The notes beneath the pieces were generated by a model. The model did no database searches, was not told where the DNA came from, and was given only the letters and a program-made list of their open reading frames with translations. Of a stretch of DNA of 64,000 bases, positions 1 to 9,408 are shown piece by piece (positions within the stretch are counted from its first letter, which is position 1; each line of letters begins with the position of its first letter). Location of the stretch: assembly GCA_003142855.1 (NCBI GenBank), contig PLNW01000083.1:1-64000 (forward strand), written 5' to 3'. The translations under genes were made by a program, and so were the position numbers. The stretch is from Myxococcales bacterium. Lineage in GTDB: Bacteria; Myxococcota_A; Polyangia; Fen-1088.

Positions 1-1
1 T

Positions 2-133
2 ACGTCGTCAGTCGGACGGTTACGCACAGTTGACGACCCGTTCATCTTGGACGTGGGAGACCTGACGGACATATCGAGAATCCTACCCCTGAGCGAGATG
101 AGACTAGACATTGCCATTCCCGATCTGGGCTGA
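2..133 (+). CDS. C-terminal fragment of an unrecognised protein (runs off left edge)
   Basis: Reading from base 2, an open frame of 43 codons runs from the window edge to a TGA at 131-133. It ends in a typical-looking stretch (DDPFILDVGDLTDISRIL, then DIAIPDLG). Composition and codon use look protein-like, but nothing identifies a family. It lies in the A+T-richer segment that seems to be a genomic island, so it may be part of the same cargo. It could also be a chance open frame, since only the tail is visible. Confidence 0.4.
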   Translation, partial: TSSVGRLRTVDDPFILDVGDLTDISRILPLSEMRLDIAIPDLG

Positions 134-422
134 CGTGACCCCATCACTTGCTTTCTTTCGAGTGCACTAACCCAAGCGGGCGGCATGGGCTGGTGGTTCA
201 GCTGGAAAGGGGGATAGCCATGTAGGTGCTTGCACACGCCGTCACCACCAAACTTGGTGGCTTCAGGCATCCGGTCATCAGCTCCTCCTGCACCATCACC
301 TGCTTCCATCTTTCTTCATCCGGGCCGACCATTAGGGCCTACAATCGCTCTCAACCTGGAAAGGCCCGTATGCCACCGCGACAGTCTATGTCCCCCGCTC
401 TGACCTCAGCGTTACCACTCCA
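134..422. other. Intergenic region, nothing identified
   Basis: This 289-base gap lies between the partial gene and the stop codon of the restriction-modification gene, so the two genes converge here. I see no convincing hairpin terminator with a T-run, RNA gene or repeat. The small open frame starting near 226 overlaps the end of the next gene and has no coding character. Confidence 0.4.
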
Positions 423-3257
423 TCATGCCTCGGTGCGGCCTTCAATTATTCCAATCTCATTCTTGGCCAACCCGTACAGGTCATAGACAATCCGATCAAT
501 CTCCACTTCAACAGCCGCGACCTCGCGCTGAAGAATCTCTTGCTCGTGCGGCGTCATTTCCTTGTCCTGCTTCCACGGCAACTCAAGCATTTCACCGACC
601 AACGCCACAATCCGGTCATGTGCCCTTTTCTCCCCTTCTTCCTTTGAATTGATGCTCGGGATGGGCAGGGAAGCAAGCTCCGCAACTCGTATCTCCGGGA
701 ATGTCTTTTCCGTCCGATTGAAGCGCTTCTGAAAGTAGTACGCGACGGCCTTGCTCCCTAGCACCCCTGCTAGAAACCGATAATCTGGAAACTCTGCCAG
801 CGGCTTGACTGTGTGAAGTAGCTGGTCAGCAATGAGTGTGTCAGCTGTTGGACAGAGAATCAGCCGTTGCCCAACTATACGCCGCACCAGGATTCGAGGC
901 CCGGTGAACAAATCAAAGGTCCTCGGTTCCGCAAGGTGTGGCCCATATTTCAACCAGGCGCTTCCGGTTCGGATGTGCCAAGGGGTAACATGTTGCCCCC
1001 AGAGATAAGGATAGTAGTCCTTGGCCTTCCTCTCCTCTGCTTCAAATCGACGTTCCTCTGCCTCTTTACCCGATTGCTTCGGCTTGCCCTTTCCTCGCTG
1101 ATAGACTTTGACACCGAAACGAACATCCGCCAATGTTCCACAGGGCTTGCCTCGGCTCTCTATCTGCTTGAGGACCGGCAAGTCTTCCTTCGACATGGAC
1201 AGATTGAAAATCAGATTCGGAAACTCTTCCCAGATAGCGATGCCAGAGTCAAATGAACGGTTCACCCTTGGCTCACTGAATTGCTCGATGGTACAAGTAG
1301 ACTTCTTTGAAGGATGCTCCCTGCGAGATGCCACGATCACGATAGGTAGGACTGTGGCCTTGGCAAATACGTCTACGTTGCGAAAGTCTCCAAGCAGAAC
1401 GACATCCGTCTTCTGAGCTACCCACTGCCTGAGAGCAATATAGTGATCATTGTTCAGCCAGGTCGTAGGAGTGATGAAGCCGAAACGACCGGAATCGCGT
1501 AGCAACTCCACGGCCTTCTGGATGAAGAGCCCGTAGAGGTCGTACTGATCCGTCATGCAAGTGTAATGTCCTTTGAAGTAGGGACGTTGCGTCCAGAGTT
1601 CTTGCGTCCACTCACGTCCAGCAAGATATGGAGGATTCCCAATCACGACGTCAAACCCACCGCCTCCTTGCTCAGTGGGAGAGAATATTTGTGGGAATGC
1701 CCGTTTCCAGTCGAACGCATTGATGTGGTACTTCTGTTCCTCAGTCAGCGGCAGAAGTTCAGTCTGGCGGTAGAAGTCCGATTCGATAAGCGAGTTGCCG
1801 CATTTGATGTTGCCTTTCAAGTCCGGCAATATCAGCTGGTGCAAATGCAACTCCTGTTGTATGTCGGGGCAATCCTCGAGCATCTTCAGATACAAACTCA
1901 TCTGGGCGACCTCGCAAGCCTGTGGATCGATGTCGACGCCGTAGATGTGTCTGAGCAGTATGTCCTTCCTGACTTGCCTTGTCAGCTTGCCATTGCAGAG
2001 GGCACCACCCACCTTGGTGGGATACTTCGTGTAGTAGTCCAAGTACCATTTGAGCAAGAACGAGTACGCGCCCACCAAGAAGCTGCCGCTGCCGCAGGCG
2101 ATATCTGCAATTCTGATGGTCGACACCCGTTCGACAGACCTGTTCTTGACCAGTTCTCCAACGGTGTTCTTGACGATATATTCCACTATGTAGTCGGGGG
2201 TATAGTAGACACCTTGAGCCTTGGCAATCTCCGGTTTGTCGATAGTGCGGACGGGCTTCTTTGGGTTGTCGGGGTTTATTTTGATGACCTTCCCAAGGAA
2301 TCTCTCGTAGATGTTTCCGAGGATCTCGATTGGGATGTAGTTGAACTTGTAGAAAACGGCCCTCTTGGGGGTGTCGTAGAGACCGTTGAGAATGGCACTC
2401 AAAGCGTTGTCGCTAACCGAAATACGGTCTACGTCGTGGGGGTTGAAGATTAGCCCATTATATGCTCTGCCAATTTCTCTCGATGCTCGAACGAGTCTGG
2501 GGTATAGGTTGTCTTTACCTACCAGATCGCTAAGGACGCTCTCCTCAATGGCCCGGTCTTCGAGGAACTTGCTAAAGATGATTCGGTCGAGGATGCGTTG
2601 AGCATATTCAGCCAGAAGGTTCTCATCTAAACCGATGGCCTTCTTGTTGTTGAGGTAGATGTCCTCAGCCAAATCCTCGCGCCAGCCTTCCAGTTCTCGC
2701 AGAAAGTCCTCGTCTACCGTGTAGAATTTGCGTTTCTTCCTTTCCTTTTCTAAGAGGGCATCAAGCGAGCCATCTAGGAGGACGGCCTTTTTGGAAAAGG
2801 TGTTCCAAATCAGGTCAAATTGCTCAAGATATTGTTTGTAATTGAGATCGAGGCTTTCGACTACGGACAACTGGGGCTTGTCTTTGTTCGGCTTGATGGG
2901 CTTGATGAGCGTGAGCCTCTGAAAATCCGTGAGGACACAGAAGCGCCCTTTGTTATAGGCGTAGGAGTTGGCTTGCAGCAGGTCATCCTGAAGGTCTTGG
3001 CTTGGAGCTTTGGCCTCAAGGTAGAAGTGGTGGTTGCCGAATTGGTAGTCGACCCTGGTGTGTCTTCCGCCGGAGCGCTCATAGCTAACGTCTTGGTCTT
3101 TGGTGAAATCCCAACCGAGCAGGCTGAAGAGAGGCTGTATGAGCTTTTGTTTTGTGTCTTCTTCGGTGAAGCTGTTCTTGATGTGGCGGAAGTCGTCCTC
3201 GAAATAGCGAATCAGCTTCTCAAGTCCTTCTTTCGCCTTGTCCTTCTGGTCCGTCAT
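423..3257 (-). CDS. Type IIG-like restriction-modification enzyme (Eco57I-type N6-adenine methyltransferase with nuclease domain)
   Basis: A 944-residue single-chain restriction-modification enzyme is predicted to methylate adenine and cleave DNA. The N-terminal region resembles the HsdR N-terminal nuclease fold: Asp70 in RVDYQF is followed by Glu81 and Lys83 in LEAK, a PD-(D/E)XK pattern. The methyltransferase core has SAM-binding motif I (ADIACGSGSF, residues 384-393) and the amino-methylase motif NPPY at 541-544. The C-terminal third fits a TaqI-like target-recognition region. The ATG at 3257 has an AAAGG ribosome site about seven bases upstream. No separate specificity or methylase gene is adjacent, which fits a IIG or BREX/PglX-like stand-alone enzyme. 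No other BREX genes are visible. G+C content is clearly lower than in the rest of the window, suggesting horizontal transfer. Confidence 0.88.
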   Translation of the reverse strand: MTDQKDKAKEGLEKLIRYFEDDFRHIKNSFTEEDTKQKLIQPLFSLLGWDFTKDQDVSYERSGGRHTRVDYQFGNHHFYLEAKAPSQDLQDDLLQANSYAYNKGRFCVLTDFQRLTLIKPIKPNKDKPQLSVVESLDLNYKQYLEQFDLIWNTFSKKAVLLDGSLDALLEKERKKRKFYTVDEDFLRELEGWREDLAEDIYLNNKKAIGLDENLLAEYAQRILDRIIFSKFLEDRAIEESVLSDLVGKDNLYPRLVRASREIGRAYNGLIFNPHDVDRISVSDNALSAILNGLYDTPKRAVFYKFNYIPIEILGNIYERFLGKVIKINPDNPKKPVRTIDKPEIAKAQGVYYTPDYIVEYIVKNTVGELVKNRSVERVSTIRIADIACGSGSFLVGAYSFLLKWYLDYYTKYPTKVGGALCNGKLTRQVRKDILLRHIYGVDIDPQACEVAQMSLYLKMLEDCPDIQQELHLHQLILPDLKGNIKCGNSLIESDFYRQTELLPLTEEQKYHINAFDWKRAFPQIFSPTEQGGGGFDVVIGNPPYLAGREWTQELWTQRPYFKGHYTCMTDQYDLYGLFIQKAVELLRDSGRFGFITPTTWLNNDHYIALRQWVAQKTDVVLLGDFRNVDVFAKATVLPIVIVASRREHPSKKSTCTIEQFSEPRVNRSFDSGIAIWEEFPNLIFNLSMSKEDLPVLKQIESRGKPCGTLADVRFGVKVYQRGKGKPKQSGKEAEERRFEAEERKAKDYYPYLWGQHVTPWHIRTGSAWLKYGPHLAEPRTFDLFTGPRILVRRIVGQRLILCPTADTLIADQLLHTVKPLAEFPDYRFLAGVLGSKAVAYYFQKRFNRTEKTFPEIRVAELASLPIPSINSKEEGEKRAHDRIVALVGEMLELPWKQDKEMTPHEQEILQREVAAVEVEIDRIVYDLYGLAKNEIGIIEGRTEA

Positions 3258-3570
3258 GGGTAGCCTTTCTTCGGGAATCTGTGCTGACAGTAACCGGGAT
3301 TTGCAAGATGGGGATGGGGAAAGTGGACGCGAGCTTTGGGCGCTTGCAGAGGCTTCCGGTCGAGCTAGGAGGCAGCGGCCTCTCTCCAGGTGGACCTGCG
3401 GATTTTGGGGTAGCCGGGGCTGTTTTGTCCTGAGCTAAGATCGGGTGGCAGGACGGTTGCCACACCGGGACGAGGGCCTGAGATTCAGGCAGGTGGTGCG
3501 ACTTGGAGCGCGAGGGCAAGGCCGACAAGGGTGGGTTGTTGGCGACATCTGCTATTTATCTGATAAACTC
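3258..3570. other. Divergent intergenic region between the RM gene and the toxin-antitoxin pair
   Basis: This 313-base gap must hold the promoters of the leftward restriction-modification gene and the rightward toxin-antitoxin pair. The only clear element is the palindrome at 3555-3567. Open frames here begin far upstream of recognisable protein and are taken as spurious 5' extensions. Confidence 0.45.
3555..3567. promoter_or_regulatory. Palindromic operator candidate upstream of the antitoxin
   Basis: TTTATC-T-GATAAA is a perfect inverted repeat with 6-bp arms and one central base. It ends three bases before the ATG at 3571. Its position over the expected core promoter or transcript start fits the autorepression usual for type II toxin-antitoxin operons. 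Binding by the antitoxin is inferred from position only. Confidence 0.5.
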
Positions 3571-4032
3571 ATGGCCATGAGTGCCCACGTCGAGACCCTG
3601 ACCGACTTCTTGCGGCAGCCCAAACCCATTCTGAAGAAGCTGGCCAAGGAAGATGTTGTGCTTCGCAGGCGTGGTGATGTTGCTCTCCGGCTATCCCTGG
3701 ACACAAGAGCATCTGCTTCTTCCTCGGGTATTGAGGTTGCTGCCAGCCTTCTTGCAGACCTGGTGGACCTTCCCCAGATTCCAGATTCTCTGGCCAGCCT
3801 GCTGGCCGCTCGCTTTCCCTGGATGAAGTTCCTGGCCAAAGATGCGAAGCAGGAATTCGTGCATGAGTTTATCGACACCGTGAGGGCCTGTGCCTCGGTA
3901 GGGAACAGTGCTGCCCTGGATGAAGTTGTTCATGCCTGGAAATCCACGGCTGCTATCTATTCAGACCCCAAGCTGGCAGCAGACCTGAAACGTTCTCTTC
4001 CAGGCACACACACCAAGGTCTCACGTCCCTGA
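3571..4032 (+). CDS. Type II antitoxin, Phd/prevent-host-death-like
   Basis: A 153-residue protein. The ATG at 3571 (or the second ATG at 3577) is preferred over an upstream start at 3445 because recognisable protein begins at MSAHVETLTDFLRQP and the palindrome lies just upstream. The N-terminal pattern (TLTDFLRQP, then DVVLRRRGDVALRLS) resembles the DNA-binding and dimerising part of Phd/YefM-family antitoxins. The C-terminal part would cover the toxin. The stop overlaps the next start (TGATG, one base shared), the usual coupling in such operons. The assignment rests on resemblance and on the RelE-like neighbour. Confidence 0.6.
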   Translation: MAMSAHVETLTDFLRQPKPILKKLAKEDVVLRRRGDVALRLSLDTRASASSSGIEVAASLLADLVDLPQIPDSLASLLAARFPWMKFLAKDAKQEFVHEFIDTVRACASVGNSAALDEVVHAWKSTAAIYSDPKLAADLKRSLPGTHTKVSRP

Positions 4033-4382
4033 TGCCCAAGCGTGGTGAACGAGTAGCTCCACCTGCTCGACGCGGAGAATGGGAACTACGGTTTGGTGAG
4101 TCCGAAGCTGCTGCTGGATGGGAAGAGCTGTGTCGTCAGGCACCTGGTCCAGTTCGGGAGGCATGGGATGCTCTGTCACGAGAACCTCGAGACCGGACCA
4201 ACCCCAGCAGGCAGCACCGGCTGAGGAGCGACCTGGGCACCCGTGCCATCAAGGGCAAGATGCTGGAGCAGTGGCAGTACGAGGTGACCGGAGCTGGAAG
4301 AATCTGGTACTGCCCAGATGATGCCCTTCACGTCGTGTTCATCACCAAGGCCAGCACGGGCCACCCGAGCGAAACTGATTGA
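4032..4382 (+). CDS. RelE/ParE-like toxin of a type II toxin-antitoxin pair
   Basis: A 116-residue basic protein whose start overlaps the antitoxin stop by one base. The central and C-terminal pattern (KMLEQWQYEVTGAGRIWYC, then HVVFITKASTGHP) matches a RelE/ParE-superfamily group paired with Phd-like antitoxins. Members typically act as ribosome-dependent mRNA interferases or gyrase poisons, and which applies cannot be told from sequence. The Arg in GRIWY and the terminal His-Pro are family-typical. The pair sits beside the restriction-modification gene on the probable island and could stabilise it. From 4383 to 4632 I see no further gene. Confidence 0.65.
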   Translation: MPKRGERVAPPARRGEWELRFGESEAAAGWEELCRQAPGPVREAWDALSREPRDRTNPSRQHRLRSDLGTRAIKGKMLEQWQYEVTGAGRIWYCPDDALHVVFITKASTGHPSETD

Positions 4383-4632
4383 GCTGATGATGGCTGTGGT
4401 GCTGGTGATCGTATCCAGTTAGCTATCTCCCCACGAAATGCTGCCGGCACCATCAACCTGGGTCACTCGTACTGGTGGGGGTAGGGTGGGGTGCCGTAGT
4501 CACCGTGAATGCTCTTCTCCGCACACCACTGCAACCAGAATGGACCGGAGTTACCCAGAAATGATGAGCAGAATCGAGGCATTGCAGCGTCGTGGGTAAT
4601 TGTTTGATGCTCCCTGGCGTTTGTAACATATT

Positions 4633-4721
4633 GTTATTGTTGCGGATTAGGCTAGGCATGCCCAGATTCAGGTTCTGGTGGTAGTAATACTGTGGGAGTT
4701 CAAATCTCCCCGACCGCACCA
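4633..4721 (+). tRNA. tRNA-Leu(CAG)-like sequence, probably a partial copy marking an island attachment site
   Basis: The 3' part is excellent. The anticodon stem is CCAGA/TCTGG (4662-4666 and 4674-4678) with loop TTCAGGT and anticodon CAG at 4669-4671. A leucine-type long variable arm follows, then the T-arm GGGAG-TTCAAAT-CTCCC (4694-4710), acceptor strand CGACCGC (4711-4717), discriminator A and an encoded CCA. A D-arm-like GCGG lies at 4642-4645. The seven bases expected as the 5' acceptor strand (about 4633-4639) pair poorly, with two clear mismatches. This is what remains when an integrase recombines inside a tRNA gene and displaces the original 3' portion. A weakly folded functional tRNA is the alternative. 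Confidence 0.6.
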
Positions 4722-4725
4722 GGAA

Positions 4726-4743
4726 CCCCCGGAAAGACGGGGG
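4726..4743 (-). terminator. GC-rich hairpin after copA
   Basis: CCCCCG and CGGGGG pair around a 6-base loop, three bases beyond the copA stop. There is no obvious T-run on the minus-strand side, so termination would be weak or Rho-assisted. The hairpin also follows the tRNA-like 3' end on the plus strand. Confidence 0.45.
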
Positions 4744-4746
4744 CTG

Positions 4747-7107
4747 TCACAAGTCCAGTTTGCGCAGCCGGAGCGCGTTGCCGATGACCGAGACCGACGA
4801 GAGGCTCATGGCAGCGCTCGCGATCATGGGCGAGAGCAGCAGGCCGAACACCGGGTAGAGCACGCCGGCCGCCAGGGGCACGCCGATGGCGTTGTAGAGA
4901 AAAGCGAAGAAGAGGTTCTGTCGGATGTTGCCCAGGGTGGCGCGGCTGAGGCGCCGGGCGCGCTGGATCCCGCGCAGGTCGCCCTTGACCAGGGTGATGC
5001 CGGCGTTTTCGATGGCCACGTCGGTTCCGCTGCCCATGGCAATGCCGACCTGGGCTTGCGCCAGCGCCGGAGCATCGTTGACACCGTCGCCAGCCATGGC
5101 CACCACTCGGCCTTGGGCCTGGAGCTGCTTGATGGCGTCGGCCTTGGCGCCCGGGCTCACCTCGGCCAGCACCTCGGCGATGCCCAGTTCCTTGGCGATG
5201 GCCTGGCCCGAGGCGCGGTGGTCGCCGGTCAGCATCACCAGGCGCAGTCCCTCGGCCCGCAGACCGGCGAGCGCCTCGACCGCGGAGGACTTGACGGTGT
5301 CGGCCAGGTCGAGCACACCAGCGGGCTTGCCATCGATCGCCACCATGACGACGGCGTGACCTTGGCTGCGAGGCCCTTCGGCCAATGCCAGCAGCGGCGC
5401 CCCATCGACGCCCGCCTCGCGCAAGAAACTCTCGTTGCCCGCCAGAACCGCATGACCGTCCACCTGACCGCTGACGCCGCGGCCCGCCTGGTAGCGGAAG
5501 TCTTGCGGTGACGACAAGGCCAGTTTTTTCTCTTCGGCGCCGCGCACGATCGCCGCAGCCAGGGGGTGCTCGCTCGCGCGCTCCAGGCTGGCTGCAAGCG
5601 CGAGCACCGTGTCCGGGGCGAAGCCCGCGGCATGCACGCCAAGCAGCTTGGGCTTGCCTTCGGTCAAGGTCCCGGTCTTGTCGAGCACCAAGGTGTCGAC
5701 GCGGGCCAGGGTTTCCAGCATCGAAGCGTCGCGCACCAGCACGCCCGCGGCTGCACCGCGACCCATGCCCACCATCACGGACATGGGCGTGGCCAGGCCC
5801 AGCGCGCAGGGGCAAGCAATGATGAGCACAGACACCGCGTTGACCAGGGCATAGGCCAGTCGCGGCTCGGGTCCGACCAGCGCCCACACGACGAAGGTGA
5901 CCAGCGACGCGACCACCACCGTCGGCACGAACCACGCCGACACGCGGTCAGCCACCCGCTGAATGGGCGCGCGGCTGCGCTGGGCCTCGCCCACCCGCCG
6001 CACAATCTGAGCCAGCAGGGTGCCGGCACCCACGCGCTCGGCGCGCATGACAAAGCCGCCCGAGCCATTCTGAGTGCCGCCCGTAACCTGGCTGCCGGCC
6101 GCCTTGTCCACGGGCAGGGATTCGCCCGTGATCATGGATTCGTCGAGCGCACTTGTGCCTTCCACGACCACGCCGTCGACCGGCACCCGCTCGCCTGGCC
6201 GCACCCGCAGCCGATTTCCTAGTTGCACCTGCTCGACGGGAACGTCGCTTTCCGAGCCGTCCGACGAAATCAAACGCGCGTTTTTCGGGGCCAGGCGCAG
6301 AAGCGCGCGGATGGCGCTGCCGGTGGCCTGGCGGGCTCGCAGTTCCAACACTTGACCCAAGAGAACCAGGGTGGTGATGGCCGCCGCTGGCTCGAAGTAG
6401 AGCGGTGCAGACGCCCCTGTCTTGCGGAATGCAGCTGGCAGCACACCAGGAAGCAGCGCCGCTATCACGCTGAACCCGAAGGCCGTCCCAGTACCCAACC
6501 CGATGAGTGTGAACATGTTCGGGCTGCGCCGAACCATCGAGTGCCACGCCCGCTGCAAGAGCGGCCAGCCGGCTCCCAGCACCACAGGCGCGGCCAGCGC
6601 CATTTGGATCAGCGCCAACGCGCGCGCTGGCAGGACGTGCAAAGCCGCATGCCCAAGTACCATCTCCGCCATGCCGTAGATGACCAGCGGTGCTGACAAG
6701 CCGAGCGCGATCCAGAACCGGCGGGTCATGTCTGCCAGCTCGGGGTTGGGTGCCTCTTCCAGCGACACGACCTCGGGCTCCAGGGCCATGCCGCACTTTG
6801 GGCATGCGCCAGGGCGGTCGCTGGTCACGCCTGCGCACATCGGGCACAGGTAGCGCGGCGCCGCGGCGGCGCTTGGCGCTGCCTGCGATGGCTGGACCGC
6901 CAGACGCGGTCCGCCCAATCTGACCAGGCCCATCCCAGCCATGCCCACGGGCCGCAAGCTTGGCGTCAAGAATTTCTCCGGCGAGGCCTTGAAGCGGGCC
7001 AGACAAGACGAATTGCAGAAATAGTAGAGGGCACCCTTGTATTCGTGCTGCCCGGCCGCTTTCGCGGGATCAACCATCATTCCGCAGACTGGATCCCGTT
7101 CGGCCAT
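4747..7107 (-). CDS. copA: Copper-translocating P1B-type ATPase with N-terminal YHS and heavy-metal-binding domains
   Basis: A 786-residue inner-membrane pump exporting Cu(I). The ATG at 7107 is chosen over an in-frame start at 7191 because it has AGGA about eight bases upstream and the YHS domain starts right after it ([10 protein letters not shown]). In order: YHS/TRASH-like domain (about 1-45); a Cys-rich metal-binding segment (YLCPMC, CPKCGM); transmembrane helices; metal-site CPC at 432-434; phosphorylation motif DKTGT with Asp476; the SEHP nucleotide-binding motif; and GDGVNDAP with Asp674. The usual CxxC ferredoxin-like HMA domain is absent, replaced by YHS plus the Cys-rich segment, as in many environmental CopA/SilP-type pumps. 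No cue-type regulator is adjacent. Silver or another soft metal is a possible alternative substrate. Confidence 0.93.
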   Translation of the reverse strand: MAERDPVCGMMVDPAKAAGQHEYKGALYYFCNSSCLARFKASPEKFLTPSLRPVGMAGMGLVRLGGPRLAVQPSQAAPSAAAAPRYLCPMCAGVTSDRPGACPKCGMALEPEVVSLEEAPNPELADMTRRFWIALGLSAPLVIYGMAEMVLGHAALHVLPARALALIQMALAAPVVLGAGWPLLQRAWHSMVRRSPNMFTLIGLGTGTAFGFSVIAALLPGVLPAAFRKTGASAPLYFEPAAAITTLVLLGQVLELRARQATGSAIRALLRLAPKNARLISSDGSESDVPVEQVQLGNRLRVRPGERVPVDGVVVEGTSALDESMITGESLPVDKAAGSQVTGGTQNGSGGFVMRAERVGAGTLLAQIVRRVGEAQRSRAPIQRVADRVSAWFVPTVVVASLVTFVVWALVGPEPRLAYALVNAVSVLIIACPCALGLATPMSVMVGMGRGAAAGVLVRDASMLETLARVDTLVLDKTGTLTEGKPKLLGVHAAGFAPDTVLALAASLERASEHPLAAAIVRGAEEKKLALSSPQDFRYQAGRGVSGQVDGHAVLAGNESFLREAGVDGAPLLALAEGPRSQGHAVVMVAIDGKPAGVLDLADTVKSSAVEALAGLRAEGLRLVMLTGDHRASGQAIAKELGIAEVLAEVSPGAKADAIKQLQAQGRVVAMAGDGVNDAPALAQAQVGIAMGSGTDVAIENAGITLVKGDLRGIQRARRLSRATLGNIRQNLFFAFLYNAIGVPLAAGVLYPVFGLLLSPMIASAAMSLSSVSVIGNALRLRKLDL

Positions 7108-7208
7108 CAGAGTCCTAGAGGTGAAATCTAGCTTGTGGCGGCACAGCGGCAAGGTGGCCTTTAGCTGGCAGCCCCGCCTGTCGATACTCAATCATATAGG
7201 TCTGCCCG

Positions 7209-7973
7209 ATGCCTTATTCATTGCGACCTGCTCGCCGGGACGTTTCGGCTGCAGGCAATTCAGTTGCTGGCCGAGACGGGCAGGCTGGCGCGGTTCTCAT
7301 CATTGTAATGCTGGCCATGATTGGCCTTCTGGGAATCGGCCTGACAGGCGTGTTCTTGACTGGGGGCAACGTCCAGATGGCCGCCAACACCAACCTGCGC
7401 AACCAGGCCCTGTACGTGGCTGAGGCGGGTCTCGAACGCGCGCGCGACATTCTGAATGGTCCGTCTCAGGTCGATTTTCCAGCTATGTTGGGCGGCGCGG
7501 GGCACGTGGCCTACGTGGCGGACGAGATCCCAAACTCGCTCGATAGCAGAGGGCAGCCGGTCGGCCGAGGCGCCGTCATGCGGGACGCGGCCGGGGTTCC
7601 CCTGTACAAAGTGTCCTATCCCACCAGCGTGTCTCGCACGGAGCCGATACCCGGCGACAACCCCAATGGCGCGCCCAATGCCTTCATGGGCAGCTACACC
7701 GTCTATGTTCGCAACGACACCGCGGAATGCCGGATGGGCAAGTACGTGGTCGACGGCCCTGCCGTGAATGGCAACCAGATGGTGGTGGTGAGGTCCGAGG
7801 GAACCGGTTTCGACAACAGAACCTTGGTGGTTCTCGAGGTCGTCATGGGACCGAAGGGCGGGGCCGGAACCGGCCAGACTGGAGCCGGCGGCGTGAGCCA
7901 GGTCCTGTGCAATTCCGGCAAGAACGCCTGCGACGACAACAACTCCGTCATCAACAACATCGTCGTGAACTAG
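7209..7973 (+). CDS. PilX-like type IV pilus assembly protein
   Basis: A 254-residue protein with a short hydrophilic leader, a Gly-Gln-Ala-Gly segment, then one hydrophobic helix (VLIIVMLAMIGLLGIGL) followed by the conserved ALYVAEAGLERAR. This arrangement is typical of the PilX N-terminal family, pilin-like proteins that join minor-pilin complexes at the inner membrane. The extracytoplasmic part is variable, with two Cys near the C-terminus. No other pil genes are adjacent. It stands alone between copA and aroE, with its own promoter presumably in the 101-base gap shared with copA. Confidence 0.75.
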   Translation: MPYSLRPARRDVSAAGNSVAGRDGQAGAVLIIVMLAMIGLLGIGLTGVFLTGGNVQMAANTNLRNQALYVAEAGLERARDILNGPSQVDFPAMLGGAGHVAYVADEIPNSLDSRGQPVGRGAVMRDAAGVPLYKVSYPTSVSRTEPIPGDNPNGAPNAFMGSYTVYVRNDTAECRMGKYVVDGPAVNGNQMVVVRSEGTGFDNRTLVVLEVVMGPKGGAGTGQTGAGGVSQVLCNSGKNACDDNNSVINNIVVN

Positions 7974-8041
7974 GCCGAATCCCGGGTTCGGCGCGCGCGA
8001 CGGTCTGGCGTCAGCCATGTTATGAAGAGGCGAGATTCGTC

Positions 8042-8899
8042 ATGACTCGTATCGATGCCAACTTCAGGGTTTGCGCTTTGTTCGGGTTTCCCGCGCGCCA
8101 TTCGGTCGGGCCCGCTTTGCACAACACCGCGTTTGAAACTCTCAATTTGCCCTTGGTGTATGTCGCGCACGATGTGGAACCGGCGCGGCTGGCCGAGGCC
8201 TTTGCCGGCGCCCGAGCGCTGGACTATCGCGGCCTTTCCATCACCATGCCGCACAAGGTGGCTGCCCTTGCTCTGGTCGACGACGTCGATGACATGGCCC
8301 AGGCCATCGGCTGCATCAACACCGTAGTCAATGAGAACGGTCGTTTGCGCGGCAGCAACGTCGACGGGCTAGGCGCTCTCAGCGCGCTACGCCAGGCGGG
8401 AGCGGATCCTGCCGGCCGTCGGGTGCTGATGCTGGGTTCAGGGGGCGCCGCCCGAGCCCTGGCCATCACGATTGGGATGGCTGCCAAGCCGGCCGAGCTG
8501 GTCATTCTGGGCGCCATCGAGGACGAGCTGGCGCGCTTGGCGCGTGACGTGGCCGAGCGCACGGGCTGCGCCGTCGGGTCCGAGTTGCTGACCGACGCGA
8601 GCCTGGCCGCTGGCCTGGCCAAGGCGGAGATCCTGCTGCACTGCACGCCGGTGGGCATGAAACCTGAGAGTGAGCGGAGCCTGGTGCCGCGCGATCGCTT
8701 GCGTTCCGGCCTAGTGGTTTTCGATGCCGTGTACAACCCGCGCCGGACCCTGCTCCTGCGCGATGCCGCCGCGGCAGGGTGCCGCGTGATCGAAGGGACC
8801 GAGATGTTCCTGGGTCAGGCCGCGTTGCAGTTCGAGCGCTGGACGGGCCAGCCCGCACCGACGGAGATCATGCGCCGGGTGTTGGAAGCGCGGCTATGA
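8042..8899 (+). CDS. aroE: Shikimate dehydrogenase (NADP+)
   Basis: A 285-residue cytoplasmic enzyme that reduces 3-dehydroshikimate to shikimate in aromatic amino acid synthesis. Visible signatures are the substrate-binding SVGPALHNTAF near the start, ITMPHK with the catalytic Lys, NTVVNENG and SNVDG with the catalytic Asp, the dinucleotide-binding LGSGGAARA, and GQAALQFERWTG near the end. The ATG at 8042 begins the conserved domain and is preferred over longer in-frame extensions overlapping the pilus gene. The stop overlaps the aroK start by ATGA, so the two consecutive pathway enzymes are probably translationally coupled. Confidence 0.94.
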   Translation: MTRIDANFRVCALFGFPARHSVGPALHNTAFETLNLPLVYVAHDVEPARLAEAFAGARALDYRGLSITMPHKVAALALVDDVDDMAQAIGCINTVVNENGRLRGSNVDGLGALSALRQAGADPAGRRVLMLGSGGAARALAITIGMAAKPAELVILGAIEDELARLARDVAERTGCAVGSELLTDASLAAGLAKAEILLHCTPVGMKPESERSLVPRDRLRSGLVVFDAVYNPRRTLLLRDAAAAGCRVIEGTEMFLGQAALQFERWTGQPAPTEIMRRVLEARL

Positions 8900-9408
8900 A
8901 TCTCGTGCTGGTGGGATACCGGGGAACCGGCAAGAGCGTGATCGCGCGCCGGCTGGGTCGGATGCTGAACCGGCCGGTGGTGAGCTTGGACGCCGAAATC
9001 GTCCGGCTGGCGGGGCAACCCATTCCTGCTCTAGTTGCCGAACGCGGCTGGGATCATTTCCGCGACCTGGAAGAACAGATCTGCCGGCGCGTGGGCGCCC
9101 AGGATGGACAGATCCTCGACTGCGGCGGCGGGGTGGTCGAGCGCAAACCCAACGCCGCGGCCTTGCGCGAGCACGGACACGTCTTCTGGCTGCGGGCCAC
9201 GCCCGCGACCATCGTGGCGCGCATTGGCGACGATGGCAATCGACCGTCGCTGACTGGCGGAAAGAGTTTCACCGAGGAAGTCAGCGAAGTGCTGCAGCGG
9301 CGCACGCCCCTGTACCAGGCCATGGCCCATGAGGCGATCGACACCGACGGCCGCACCCGCGACGACATCGCCGCCGAAATCGCGCGACGCTGGCGCAGCG
9401 TAGGTTAG
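8896..9408 (+). CDS. aroK: Shikimate kinase
   Basis: A 170-residue P-loop kinase that phosphorylates shikimate, the step after AroE and one intermediate later. It begins with the Walker A GYRGTGKS, then SLDAEI with the substrate-binding Asp, FRDLEE with the substrate-binding Arg, CGGG in the shikimate-contact loop, and RPSL in the lid. The length is normal. The ATG lies inside the aroE stop (ATGA). The gene ends exactly where the leftward ExbD gene ends, with no space for a terminator between them. Confidence 0.93.
   Translation: MNLVLVGYRGTGKSVIARRLGRMLNRPVVSLDAEIVRLAGQPIPALVAERGWDHFRDLEEQICRRVGAQDGQILDCGGGVVERKPNAAALREHGHVFWLRATPATIVARIGDDGNRPSLTGGKSFTEEVSEVLQRRTPLYQAMAHEAIDTDGRTRDDIAAEIARRWRSVG

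Noticed and set aside
3220-3528. Short open frames in the gap before the toxin-antitoxin pair, including an extended start for the antitoxin
   Set aside because: No ribosome site or conserved residue supports them, and the palindrome just before 3571 indicates that translation starts there.
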